Positions 1-7,349 of a stretch of 58,696 bases of DNA are shown here, in pieces. Source of the stretch: JBMNOZ01 sp050943335. Lineage in GTDB: Bacteria > Bacillota > Desulfitobacteriia > Desulfitobacteriales > Syntrophobotulaceae. A model generated the notes under the pieces. It was not told the origin of the DNA. It did no database searches and worked only from the letters and a program-made list of their open reading frames with translations. The DNA lies in contig JBMNOZ010000013.1 in the NCBI GenBank assembly GCA_050943335.1, forward strand, positions 1 through 58,696, in the 5' to 3' direction. Position 1 is the stretch's first letter. Each line of letters starts with the position of its first letter. The translations under genes were made by a program, and so were the position numbers.

Positions 1-120
1 ACTACGTTTGATGGTATAATAGTCATGAGACTTGAACGCTCCTTTCTGGGAGGCAATGTGTTTTGTGATGATTCCATTGTACCAGAGGCGTTTCAGGTCT
101 CATTTTTATTATTAAGTTAA
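1..120 (+). CDS. C-terminal end of an unknown protein (cut by window start)
   Basis: An open frame runs from base 1 to the TAA at 118-120 (39 codons, no internal stop), ending in FQVSFLLLS. A gene with a good ribosome binding site starts 30 bp later, so this is probably the end of the first gene of the same transcript. I do not recognise it. Position ahead of PilN- and PilO-like genes suggests a pilus or secretion component, but the residues seen do not look like the usual PilM C-terminus. Function unknown. Confidence 0.5.
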   Translation, partial: TTFDGIIVMRLERSFLGGNVFCDDSIVPEAFQVSFLLLS

Positions 121-150
121 CAGAACAGTTTAGCTTTGCGGGAGGATTAA

Positions 151-684
151 ATGAAAGAAAGAACACAGTTTAATTTTGCCCAGCGATGGGAAGAGGAGGA
201 AGTTAGTCGCCAGAGGAGAAAAGGTCTGGTGACGGTTCTAGTGCTTCTGATAGGGATTATTTTGTTAGCTCCTTGGATTATTCCCTTCGCAATTGATAAA
301 AAATTAACAGTTATTGATGATAGAATCGCAAATTACTCGGAATTTGATCCCCTTATAGTTCAAGTGGAAACGCTTAAGGAACAGATTACTCGCTTGGAAA
401 ACTTTATACAGGTTGTGGAAAAAAACACTAAGAATCCCCGGACAATACGGGCTGAGATTTTAAAAGTCTTACCTCCGGGAATAGATATAACTTCCTTAAA
501 CCTAAATTCTGATTACACCATCCAGTTGGGGGTAGCAGTCATAGGGCCGGTGAATTTAGCTAATCTTTGGAAAAATTTCAATGATTCTGAATTATTCTCC
601 GGTTTTGATATTCAGACGGTTTCTTTAACGGAAGAAGAGCAGAACTTGAGTTTTACCCTAAAAATGAACAATGAGGAAAAATAG
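151..684 (+). CDS. PilN-like type IV pilus inner-membrane assembly protein
   Basis: The 177-residue protein has a charged cytoplasmic N-terminus (1-24), one membrane helix at about 25-48, a coiled-coil-like stretch (about 55-90), then a compact domain with the PilN pattern: LPPGIDITSLN followed by a variable strand and a region ending in a hydrophobic beta strand. PilN normally joins cytoplasmic PilM to periplasmic PilO in the alignment subcomplex of type IV pili. GGAGG precedes the ATG. It lies 2 bp from the PilO-like gene. The family call rests on topology, size, the LPPG motif and the neighbour; identity to known PilN looks low. A second, fused PilM-PilN-type protein is encoded at 12504-13835. 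Confidence 0.6.
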   Translation: MKERTQFNFAQRWEEEEVSRQRRKGLVTVLVLLIGIILLAPWIIPFAIDKKLTVIDDRIANYSEFDPLIVQVETLKEQITRLENFIQVVEKNTKNPRTIRAEILKVLPPGIDITSLNLNSDYTIQLGVAVIGPVNLANLWKNFNDSELFSGFDIQTVSLTEEEQNLSFTLKMNNEEK

Positions 685-686
685 AA

Positions 687-1220
687 ATGAAGAAGCGTAA
701 AAATAGAATTATAGTCGTGGTTTTAATTTTTAGTTTTGCATTTTTATGTTTTTATATTCAATATTTATTCCTTCCCCAGTTGGCAGTAATCAAGGGAAAA
801 GTACGGGAGTTCTCTGAAAGGGAGGCTTATTTGGCTCAAATTGAGGATAATTATCAGAACTATTCTCTTTTGGAGGAAGAGTTCTTAACTCTCCAAGCCC
901 GGGCTCTGGAATTGGATTCTAAAGTGCTGAAATCATTAGATAAACCGGAAATAATGCTTGCCCTTTATAATATGGCGAAAGATAAAGGTCTGTCTCCTAA
1001 AAGCCTAACTTTTGGCTCACAATGGGAAGAGAGCGATTATAGAGCTTTAAATATTATTTTTACTTGTTCGGGTCCTCTACAAAACATTTATGAATTTATG
1101 GATCAGTTTTCCGCTGAGGACTATTATTTCTTTGCTCTCGAGAGTGTTGCAATAAACCAGCAGGGGCAAGAAGCTATTTCTGAAATGTGTATTACAGCTT
1201 ATGCTTATAAAGACAATTAA
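687..1220 (+). CDS. PilO-like type IV pilus assembly protein
   Basis: This 177-residue protein begins with a basic segment and a strongly hydrophobic helix (about residues 6-28), followed by a coiled coil (about 35-75) and an alpha/beta domain with the PilO-like order: MLALYNMAKDKGLSPKSL, a beta strand, FTCSGPLQNIYEFMDQF and a closing strand. PilO dimerises with PilN in the periplasmic or extracytoplasmic part of the pilus alignment complex. It starts 2 bp after the PilN-like gene, so the two are translationally coupled. No downstream pilus gene follows on this transcript; a terminator hairpin lies 70 bp beyond the stop. Another PilO-like gene sits at 13848-14366. Confidence 0.6.
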   Translation: MKKRKNRIIVVVLIFSFAFLCFYIQYLFLPQLAVIKGKVREFSEREAYLAQIEDNYQNYSLLEEEFLTLQARALELDSKVLKSLDKPEIMLALYNMAKDKGLSPKSLTFGSQWEESDYRALNIIFTCSGPLQNIYEFMDQFSAEDYYFFALESVAINQQGQEAISEMCITAYAYKDN

Positions 1221-1291
1221 TCACAGCGACGGGTTTCCTAACCGGTCCCAGGCAATGAAAACATATTGAACTTAAGCGTTTTTGGGATGAG

Positions 1292-1322
1292 AGAGCAGCA
1301 GATTAAAACTGCTCTTTTTTTA
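1292..1322 (+). terminator. Intrinsic terminator after the PilN/PilO pair
   Basis: AGAGCAG (1292-1298) and CTGCTCT (1309-1315) form a 7-bp stem with a 10-nt loop, followed by a run of T to 1321. It separates the pilus pair from sigK. The 70 bp before it can form a further TCCCA/TGGGA pairing, but I cannot assign a riboswitch class. Confidence 0.75.
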
Positions 1323-1410
1323 TAGCAGAAACAATTTCCAGGGTAAATAAGTCAGTAATCAAGCCATCCAGGCATAGTAATAAGGTAGAGCGGGCAAAGG
1401 AGATGGCAAA

Positions 1411-2151
1411 ATGATTACTGATATTTTTTTGGTCGGTCTAGCCTTATCGGTCCTCAAAGGGGTAACTTTTTTAGTTTCTTATATTAAAAACAATGCTTTC
1501 CCTCAACCCTTAGATGACGACCAGGAAAGTGAATACCTAGAAGTACTCTTAGCTTATAAAGAAAAAAAAGGGACTGTCGATGAGCTCATGGCAGAACAGG
1601 CCAGAAACAAGCTGGTCGAACACAATTTAAGGCTTGTCGCTCATCTAGTAAAAAAATATGATGGAACAGGCGAGGATAATGATGACTTGATCTCGGTAGG
1701 TACAATCGGTTTAATCAAGGGAATAAATACTTACAATCCGAAAAAGGGAACCCGTTTGGCTACCTATGCCGCTCGCTGCATAGAAAATGAGATCCTGATG
1801 TATTTGAGATCCCTAAAAAAGTCCCGGGGTGAGGTTTCCATGTACGATCCCATTGGGACTGATAAGGAGGGAAATTCAATTAATCTGATCGATGTTTTAG
1901 GAACAGATCCCGATGCTATTTCGGATCAGATAGAAAGGGAATTTGAAAGGAGAATTGTCCTTGAAAAGTTAAAATACTTAACTCCCAGGGAACAAACTGT
2001 TGTTCAACTGCGTTTTGGACTTATGAATACACCGAGGAAAACCCAGCGGGAGATTGCTAAGATGTTAGGCATATCAAGATCGTATGTTTCTAGAATTGAA
2101 AAAAAAGCGGTGCAAAAGCTTACCGAAGAGATGAAAGATCATAGAATGTAG
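1411..2151 (+). CDS. sigK: RNA polymerase sporulation sigma factor sigma-K (pro-form)
   Basis: Late mother-cell sigma factor, active after engulfment, which drives coat and cortex genes. The 246-residue protein keeps the hallmark YIKNNAFPQPL just after an N-terminal hydrophobic pro-sequence of about 23 residues, so it is expected to be membrane-tethered and released by intramembrane cleavage. Region 2 (HNLRLVAHLVKKY, DLISVGTIGLIKGINTY) and the region 4 helix-turn-helix (TQREIAKMLGISRSYVSRIE) are complete. The frame is continuous, so no skin-type element interrupts it. AGGAGATGGC lies before the ATG. It is flanked by a terminator upstream and an independent yqeG unit downstream. SpoIVB and SpoIIIA genes elsewhere in the window belong to the pathway that triggers processing. 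Confidence 0.96.
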   Translation: MITDIFLVGLALSVLKGVTFLVSYIKNNAFPQPLDDDQESEYLEVLLAYKEKKGTVDELMAEQARNKLVEHNLRLVAHLVKKYDGTGEDNDDLISVGTIGLIKGINTYNPKKGTRLATYAARCIENEILMYLRSLKKSRGEVSMYDPIGTDKEGNSINLIDVLGTDPDAISDQIEREFERRIVLEKLKYLTPREQTVVQLRFGLMNTPRKTQREIAKMLGISRSYVSRIEKKAVQKLTEEMKDHRM

Positions 2152-2211
2152 AGAGATATTATTTAAGTACTGATAGAACCATCCTCCGGCATCCATTTAG
2201 GTTTGGAAGAC

Positions 2212-2240
2212 TTACTATTCGGCTAAAAATTTGGTAAAAT
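2212..2240 (+). promoter_or_regulatory. Possible sigma-A promoter for yqeG-aroE
   Basis: TTACTA (2212-2217) and TAAAAT (2235-2240) are separated by 17 bp, 35 bp before the likely yqeG start. The match to TTGACA/TATAAT is moderate and the region is AT-rich. Confidence 0.35.
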
Positions 2241-2275
2241 AAATTTTAGTTTAAATGAAAGCAGAGGAAATATTC

Positions 2276-2821
2276 ATGAAAAATATTTTACAACCTGACT
2301 TTCAGTATGAGTCCTTGCAAAGTATTAAAGCCCAAGATCTTTTGGCGGCCGGAATTAGAGGTTTGCTCCTTGATCTTGATAATACGATTACTCCCTGGAA
2401 TGATCGGTCGCTTACGCAAGGAGTAAAAGACTGGTTTCAAGAAATTAAAGAACATGATATTAAAGCCTGCATTGTATCTAATAATCGGCGTCCAGAGCGG
2501 GTGTCCGCTGTTGCCGATGTATTGGGAATATTTTGTGTTTACCAAGCGGCCAAACCCCGAAAAAAAGCTTTTTTAAAAGGCCTTCGGACCTTAGGCTTGG
2601 ATAAATCAGAGGTTGCGGTAGTTGGGGATCAGATTTTTACTGATGTTTTAGGGGGGAACAGGCTGGGTATAAAAACTATTCTGATTACCCCTATAGATGA
2701 ACGCGAGTTTGCAGGAACGAAAATCCTGCGTTTATTAGAACGCCTGGTCGGCAGAAAACCCGGTTATATTCGAAGTCTCGCCAGGCAGACGGTATGTAGG
2801 CAGGATTATTATGAAAAATAA
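2276..2821 (+). CDS. yqeG: YqeG family HAD-type phosphatase
   Basis: HAD-superfamily hydrolase of the YqeG type, common in Firmicutes and with no settled substrate. The nucleophile motif is LLLDLDNTITPW (DxDNT, about residues 29-33), motif II is IVSNN, and the late aspartates are in VVGDQIFTDVLGGN. The frame is open from an ATG at 2255, but I choose 2276 because homologues begin close to MKNILQPD and AGAGGAAA precedes it. That gives 181 residues, near the family norm of about 170. The 3' end overlaps aroE by 11 bp. In Firmicutes yqeG commonly precedes aroE, which supports co-transcription here. Confidence 0.9.
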   Translation: MKNILQPDFQYESLQSIKAQDLLAAGIRGLLLDLDNTITPWNDRSLTQGVKDWFQEIKEHDIKACIVSNNRRPERVSAVADVLGIFCVYQAAKPRKKAFLKGLRTLGLDKSEVAVVGDQIFTDVLGGNRLGIKTILITPIDEREFAGTKILRLLERLVGRKPGYIRSLARQTVCRQDYYEK

Positions 2822-3656
2822 ATATGCGGTCATCGGTTTCCCGATCCATCATTCGTTATCTCCGCTTATGCATGAAGCGGGTTTTAAATTTCTGGGGTTG
2901 GAAGGAGAGTATCACAGAATCCCAGTGACAATTGACAAACTGGAGGAGAGTCTAGACTATTTAAAGAGTAACCATTATGCCGGTTGGAACGTAACTTTTC
3001 CTCTAAAAGAAAAAATAATGCCTTTGTTGGATTACATAACCCCTGAGGCCTTAGCTTGCGGTGCGGTAAACACAGTCAAGGTTGTTCAGGGAAACTTATA
3101 TGGGTACAATACGGATGGAGAAGGGTTTGTTCAATTTTTACAAGAGAAAGGTTTTGATTTTTCTAAAAAACAGGTTGTGATTCTTGGAGCAGGTGGCTCT
3201 GCTAAAGCTATTGCGGTGGCTTTGGCGAAGACTAAAGTAAAGACCCTGATTCTGAACCGTACGGAAGAAAAAGCTGAAAAATTGGCCCGGCAAATTAGGA
3301 ACTTAGGAGCTGAGGCTTCTTGGGGAAGTTTTAAGCGGGGTGAATGGCTTTACCATGTTGACTTATTGATTCAAACCACTTCTCTTGGAATGAGCGGCGA
3401 ACAATACCCTTTAGACCTTCAAGGTTTAAACTCGAGAGCTTGGGTCGTCGATTTAATTTATAAGCCAATGGTGACACCTTTTTTGAACCAAGCAGCTGCT
3501 TATGGTTGTCAAACCTTCAACGGTTTAGGGATGCTTCTTCACCAAGGGGCTCTTGCTTGGAAGATATGGTTGGGGATTGAGGCTCCGCTTTCAGCAATGC
3601 GAGAGGCTTTGCTTAGGGGTTTAAGGGAAGGGAAGAAAAATGGGGATAACTGCTAA
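2811..3656 (+). CDS. aroE: Shikimate dehydrogenase
   Basis: Reduces 3-dehydroshikimate to shikimate with NADPH in the chorismate pathway. The 281 residues show the expected order: substrate-binding HHSLSP near the N-terminus, NVTFPLKEKI with the catalytic lysine, GAVNTV, YNTDGEGF with the catalytic aspartate, and the NADP-binding glycine loop ILGAGGSAKA. The C-terminal helix region (NGLGMLLHQGALAW) is complete. It overlaps yqeG by 11 bp and the following prepilin gene by 17 bp, so a single transcript carrying both shikimate and pilin genes is very likely. Confidence 0.96.
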   Translation: MKNKYAVIGFPIHHSLSPLMHEAGFKFLGLEGEYHRIPVTIDKLEESLDYLKSNHYAGWNVTFPLKEKIMPLLDYITPEALACGAVNTVKVVQGNLYGYNTDGEGFVQFLQEKGFDFSKKQVVILGAGGSAKAIAVALAKTKVKTLILNRTEEKAEKLARQIRNLGAEASWGSFKRGEWLYHVDLLIQTTSLGMSGEQYPLDLQGLNSRAWVVDLIYKPMVTPFLNQAAAYGCQTFNGLGMLLHQGALAWKIWLGIEAPLSAMREALLRGLREGKKNGDNC

Positions 3657-4074
3657 AAATCCCGGTTATACTCTTTTAGAGATTCTCCTAGTCTTAACGA
3701 TAGTAGTGGGTTTGGGAATGACGCTGTTAATTTCAAAACCCGTAAATGTAGATAAAAGAAATCTTTCTATTGCCGCCACAGAGTTAGCTGAAAACTTAAG
3801 AGAAATACAACAGGCTGCCCTAGCCGATAATGTCTGGTATAAGACCAAATTCTATTTTTATGCCGGGGAATATAGAATATATAAACAAAACAGTTTGGTG
3901 CGAACTGTTAAGTTGCCGGAACGAGTTAGTTTTGGCGATATTCCTCCCGAACTTATCTTTACAACTTCTGGGGCGCCGAATGTGGGGATGACAATCCGTT
4001 TACGAGCTGGGAAATTAGAAAGGAAAGTTATTGTCGCGCCAGTGATGGGCAGGATAAGAATAGAAGGGGAATAA
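3640..4074 (+). CDS. Prepilin-type protein (GspH/minor pilin-like)
   Basis: 144 residues with a class III signal peptide: a short leader ending PG, then YTLLEILLVLTIVVGLG, giving the G|xxLLE cleavage pattern of prepilin peptidase with glutamate at +5. The mature part has one hydrophobic helix and a small beta-rich domain, the layout of GspH/FimT-type minor pseudopilins. It is wedged between aroE and aroK, overlapping the first by 17 bp and ending 3 bp before the second. The prepilin peptidase at 11739 is the likely processing enzyme. Whether it is assembled with the pilins at 5815-7349 is inferred. Confidence 0.85.
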   Translation: MGITAKNPGYTLLEILLVLTIVVGLGMTLLISKPVNVDKRNLSIAATELAENLREIQQAALADNVWYKTKFYFYAGEYRIYKQNSLVRTVKLPERVSFGDIPPELIFTTSGAPNVGMTIRLRAGKLERKVIVAPVMGRIRIEGE

Positions 4075-4077
4075 GTT

Positions 4078-4605
4078 ATGGCCGGGAAAGTGCTAACAAA
4101 TGTGAACTGCATTATCCTCATCGGTTTTATGGCTGCGGGTAAAAGCAAGGTGGGTAGACTGTTGGCTCAAAGCCTTAATTGGGATTTTGTGGATACCGAT
4201 AGGGAAATAGAAAAGAAAACAGGTTTAAAAATTGCGGATTTTTTTCAAAAATATGGGGAAGATAAATTTCGCCAAGAGGAAAGGCTAGTTGTGGAAGAAT
4301 TGGCAGACGTTAAACAAACCGTTATTGCGACCGGCGGAGGGTTAGTTGTTGATCCTGGGAACTGGGCCAAACTTCAGGCCCTCGGAGTCCTTATTCACCT
4401 GTACGTGCCTTTAAGTACGGCTTTACAAAGAGCAGACTCTTCTACGGATCGTCCTTTGTTGGCAGGAGAACGGGAGAATCTGCAAAGGCTATGGCAAAGA
4501 CGGCAATCGATTTATAGAAAAGCAGACTTAACGGTAGATACGTCTCAACGAGATGTGCAAGCAGTTGTGAGGACAATTTTAAATTATTTGGAGGGGATTA
4601 GTTAA
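4078..4605 (+). CDS. aroK: Shikimate kinase
   Basis: Phosphorylates shikimate at O3 using ATP. The P-loop is GFMAAGKSKVG near residues 15-25, followed by the shikimate-binding DTDREIEKKTG, FRQEER and GGGLV motifs and the lid region (STDRPLLAG). At 175 residues it has the normal length. Its stop codon overlaps the aroB start (TAATG), so the two are translationally coupled. It follows a prepilin gene by 3 bp, a position where other bacteria often have aroC; no aroC is seen in this window. Confidence 0.95.
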   Translation: MAGKVLTNVNCIILIGFMAAGKSKVGRLLAQSLNWDFVDTDREIEKKTGLKIADFFQKYGEDKFRQEERLVVEELADVKQTVIATGGGLVVDPGNWAKLQALGVLIHLYVPLSTALQRADSSTDRPLLAGERENLQRLWQRRQSIYRKADLTVDTSQRDVQAVVRTILNYLEGIS

Positions 4606-5687
4606 TGGCCTTGCCAAGTATTGAGGTCGGCGGTTCCAAAAGATATCCAATAATTATTGATCGCCCTCTTGAAGATTTAGGGGAGTATTTGAAAGATAAA
4701 TTTGGACCGCAAACGCATTATTTAATAATTAGCAATAATATTGTCGCGGATTTATATGGCCCCAGGGTCTTAAGCGCCCTACAAGAATTCCGAACCGATC
4801 TGCTAATCGTCCCCGCCGGTGAAGAAGAAAAATCTTTAGAGCGAATCAGTGAATTAACGAAAGAGGCGGTAAGGTTAAAGGCTGACCGGGATACCGTTGT
4901 CTTGGCTTTAGGGGGAGGAGTAATCGGTGATTTAGCGGGCTTTTTTGCCACGGTATTTTTTAGAGGGATAAGATATGTGCAAATCCCGACTACTTTTTTA
5001 GCCCAGGTTGATTCCAGTATTGGGGGCAAAGTGGCGGTCAATCATGTTTGCGGAAAAAACCTGATCGGCGCTTTTTCTCCTCCTGAGGCGGTTTGGCAGG
5101 ATTATTCAACCTTGGAAACCTTACCCTGGGTGGAGATTCAGAACGGATTGGCGGAAACGGTTAAACACGCTGTCGTGTTTGATGCGGACCTGTTTAACTT
5201 TATTGAAGATCACACCGAGGCTATTACAGGCCTAGACTATGATTTTTTAAAAAAACTAGCTGCCCGCTCTATGGCTGTTAAGGTTAGGATTGTAACAGAA
5301 GATGAAAAGGAAAAAGGTATCAGGGTATTATTAAACTTAGGTCATACTTTTGGACACGCTTTAGAAGCGGCGGAAACATATCAGGGGATTACCCATGGGC
5401 AGGGGGTAAGTATCGGACTAGCGGCAGCCAGCAATTTGGCCCTGAAAAGAAATTTGCTATCTGAAGAAAACTATGAAAGAATAATTAATCTTTTAAAAAA
5501 GCTGAAACTTCCCACCGAGATTGCTTATTGTGATCCGCAGATTTTACTTAAAAATATGTCTGCTGATAAAAAAAATAAATCCGGAAACATAGTCCTTGTC
5601 CTGCCGGCTGGGATCGGAAAAGCAATCGTGGCCGCTGATTGTGCGGAGTCTGAGATTATTGGAGCTTGGAAAAAAGTTATGAAATAG
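4605..5687 (+). CDS. aroB: 3-dehydroquinate synthase
   Basis: Converts DAHP to 3-dehydroquinate with NAD and a divalent metal. The 360-residue protein carries the nucleotide-binding GGGVIGDLAGFFA, the PTTFLAQVDSSIGGK active-site segment, NLIGAF, the metal ligand region AETVKHAV and GHTFGHALE. Length is normal and all motifs are present. The ATG overlaps the aroK stop. It ends the shikimate part of this unit; a new promoter seems to start the pilin cluster 45 bp beyond. Confidence 0.96.
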   Translation: MALPSIEVGGSKRYPIIIDRPLEDLGEYLKDKFGPQTHYLIISNNIVADLYGPRVLSALQEFRTDLLIVPAGEEEKSLERISELTKEAVRLKADRDTVVLALGGGVIGDLAGFFATVFFRGIRYVQIPTTFLAQVDSSIGGKVAVNHVCGKNLIGAFSPPEAVWQDYSTLETLPWVEIQNGLAETVKHAVVFDADLFNFIEDHTEAITGLDYDFLKKLAARSMAVKVRIVTEDEKEKGIRVLLNLGHTFGHALEAAETYQGITHGQGVSIGLAAASNLALKRNLLSEENYERIINLLKKLKLPTEIAYCDPQILLKNMSADKKNKSGNIVLVLPAGIGKAIVAADCAESEIIGAWKKVMK

Positions 5688-5731
5688 AAAATAGTAATAA
5701 AAAGGAAAAAATTATTTTTAAAAAAAGGAAA

Positions 5732-5774
5732 TTGACAATAAATGTAAAATATGTAGATATATGTTATCTACATA
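5732..5774 (+). promoter_or_regulatory. Promoter with overlapping 10-bp inverted repeat upstream of the pilin cluster
   Basis: TTGACA (5732-5737) is followed after 16 bp by TAGATA (5754-5759). Over the -10 lies a perfect inverted repeat, TATGTAGATA (5750-5759) and TATCTACATA (5765-5774), spaced by 5 nt and followed by TTTTTG. This may be an operator for a dimeric repressor or a hairpin at the very start of the mRNA. The regulator is unknown. Confidence 0.55.
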
Positions 5775-5814
5775 TTTTTGTTTTTCAGAACTTTTTCTGG
5801 AGGTTGGTTTTAGA

Positions 5815-6138
5815 ATGAGAAGTCAAGAACAGAACCTGGAAAAAGGAAAGGGAGGTTTTACCCTCTGGGAGGTTCTATTAGTTCTTGCACTCTTGGGGTT
5901 CATAGCCTTTTTGGCCCAGCCTTCTTTTAAAAAGACTATCCAGCAGGTGGAAAGAGAAGCGAAAGAGAGTGCCCGTTTACAGGTAGAAGAGGCGATAAGA
6001 CTTTATACCCTCGATGTGGGAACCGCTCCGGGCAGTTTTCGGGATTTAATAATCAAGCCTCAGGACCGGGAAAATTGGCGCGGACCCTATCTGGAACCTC
6101 ATTTTTTTACTGATTATGAAGCTGTTTACGAATTTTAA
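5815..6138 (+). CDS. Prepilin-like protein (GspG/PilE type)
   Basis: The frame is open from 5761, but that ATG lies inside the inverted repeat, whereas the ATG at 5815 has GGAGG 11 nt upstream; I use 5815 (107 residues). The N-terminus is basic, then GGFTLWEVLLVLALLGFIAF, a prepilin cleavage site (G|FTLWE) with glutamate at +5 and a hydrophobic helix. The short C-terminal part (LYTLDVGTAPGSFRDLI, WRGPYL) resembles the type II secretion major pseudopilin GspG. Its 3' end overlaps the next gene by 23 bp. Confidence 0.85.
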   Translation: MRSQEQNLEKGKGGFTLWEVLLVLALLGFIAFLAQPSFKKTIQQVEREAKESARLQVEEAIRLYTLDVGTAPGSFRDLIIKPQDRENWRGPYLEPHFFTDYEAVYEF

Positions 6139-6520
6139 ATCTAAAGGCAAGGGGTTTATCCTCTTGGATATTTTAGCCGGGTTATTGATTTTTGGTTTGG
6201 GTTTTATTGCCGCTTTGGGGTTAATAAATTCCGCGGCTCTCTCCCAAGCGCAAGCTGAAAACTATTTAGAGGCAATTAATTTAGCCGCCTCTTCAATGGA
6301 TGAAACTCTTCAGGCTTTGGGCGAAATGAATAAAAACGGAATTGACTTAGAGTTTGACGAAGAGTGTGAAGAAGTAATTGGGAGATTCAAGCGCCACATA
6401 TATTTGTATCAGGAAAATAATAATATTTTAGGGATTAGGGTGGAAATAACTTGGAACGAGAGAGGGGAAGCGAGAAATTATTCTTTGCAAAGCCTATACT
6501 TCATCCAGAGGGTGGACTAA
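6116..6520 (+). CDS. Prepilin-like minor pilin (PilV/GspI type)
   Basis: 134 residues beginning MKLFTNFKSKGKGFILLDI; the cleavage motif is G|FILLD, with aspartate in place of the usual glutamate at +5. A hydrophobic helix follows, then a domain of about 90 residues with no cysteine motif. The order GspG-like, this gene, PilW-like, PilX-like matches minor pilin operons that form the pilus tip. It overlaps its neighbours on both sides, by 23 and 70 bp. Confidence 0.75.
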   Translation: MKLFTNFKSKGKGFILLDILAGLLIFGLGFIAALGLINSAALSQAQAENYLEAINLAASSMDETLQALGEMNKNGIDLEFDEECEEVIGRFKRHIYLYQENNNILGIRVEITWNERGEARNYSLQSLYFIQRVD

Positions 6521-6972
6521 CTTTACTGGAAGTCATTCTTTCTTTAGTGATGGCGGGAGTTATAGTTGCCGGAGTCTTAAGTTTGACTATAAATCAATAC
6601 CGACTGTCCGTAGAAACAAGCGCTAGAGCGGAAATGAATTATTCTTTGTTAAGGGCGGGGCAAGTATTGGCGGCAGCTGTTAAAACAGCGGAAAAAGTCG
6701 AGTGGCAAGCATCGAATCTTACGGTAACGTATTTGACTAGTGAAGGGTTGGAAAAAGACCAATTCTACCTGGCGGACAAAGATAAAGATGGTCAACAGGA
6801 CCTTTATCGGGAGCATAGAAATATCCCGAATCCCGTAGCAACTTTTTTAACGGAATTCAACTGCGAGGAGTTGAAGCCCGGTTTATGGGAAATCAAGCTC
6901 CAGGCCCAAATAAAGGAGCAGGAACTTCTTTGGGAAAGGCGAGTGAGGCAAAAATGCCGAAAAACAGATTAG
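6451..6972 (+). CDS. Prepilin-like minor pilin (PilW/GspJ type)
   Basis: 173 residues including a long leader that ends GG, then LTLLEVILSLVMAGVIVAGV, a clear prepilin site with glutamate at +5. The only start before the motif is TTG at 6451 with AGGGTGG upstream, so the gene overlaps the previous one by 70 bp. The domain after the helix has a DKDKDGQQDLYR segment resembling a calcium-binding loop, a feature seen in some GspJ/PilW-like proteins. Its 3' end overlaps the next gene by 19 bp. Confidence 0.78.
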   Translation: MERERGSEKLFFAKPILHPEGGLTLLEVILSLVMAGVIVAGVLSLTINQYRLSVETSARAEMNYSLLRAGQVLAAAVKTAEKVEWQASNLTVTYLTSEGLEKDQFYLADKDKDGQQDLYREHRNIPNPVATFLTEFNCEELKPGLWEIKLQAQIKEQELLWERRVRQKCRKTD

Positions 6973-7349
6973 AGCGGGGGTCTATATCTCTTCTACTGCT
7001 GTTTATTATTTTCTTTCTTTCCTCAGCAGGTTTCCTGAGCTTTTATAAAGCTAATTCCCAGAGTAAGATGGTTCGCCATGAGGCTCAGAAGATCAAGGCA
7101 AGGTATTTAGCGGATAGCGGTTTAGAGTGGGCTTTAGCCTCTCTGAATAATGACCCTAACTGGGCGGGGGGAACCTTGGTGCTGGAAGAAGGAACAATCG
7201 AGATCAAGGTTCAGAAAAGCGGATCGGAATATCGAATAATATCGACAGCCCAATTAATGGGAAGCTCTCAGACCAGTTATGGAGATTATAGGTTCAACGG
7301 AACCGAGTTTATCTTAATTTGCTACGGAGAACAGTACCATGAAAACTGA
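6954..7349 (+). CDS. PilX-like pilus assembly protein
   Basis: I start at the ATG at 6954, preceded by GTGAGG, rather than the first ATG of the frame at 6885, giving 131 residues. The N-terminus is RGSISLLLLFIIFFLSSAGF, without the usual glutamate at +5, then the typical PilX-N pattern KARYLADSGLEWALASL. PilX/GspK-type proteins form part of the pilus tip complex and often lack Glu5. It overlaps the preceding pilin gene by 19 bp and pilB by 11 bp. Confidence 0.72.
   Translation: MPKNRLERGSISLLLLFIIFFLSSAGFLSFYKANSQSKMVRHEAQKIKARYLADSGLEWALASLNNDPNWAGGTLVLEEGTIEIKVQKSGSEYRIISTAQLMGSSQTSYGDYRFNGTEFILICYGEQYHEN

Noticed and set aside
1221..1291. Riboswitch (cyclic di-GMP or cyclic di-AMP type) between the PilO-like gene and sigK
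   Set aside because: The stretch has some GGTTTCC/TAACCGG and TCCCA/TGGGA pairing ahead of a terminator, but conserved core sequences of GEMM or ydaO classes are not present.
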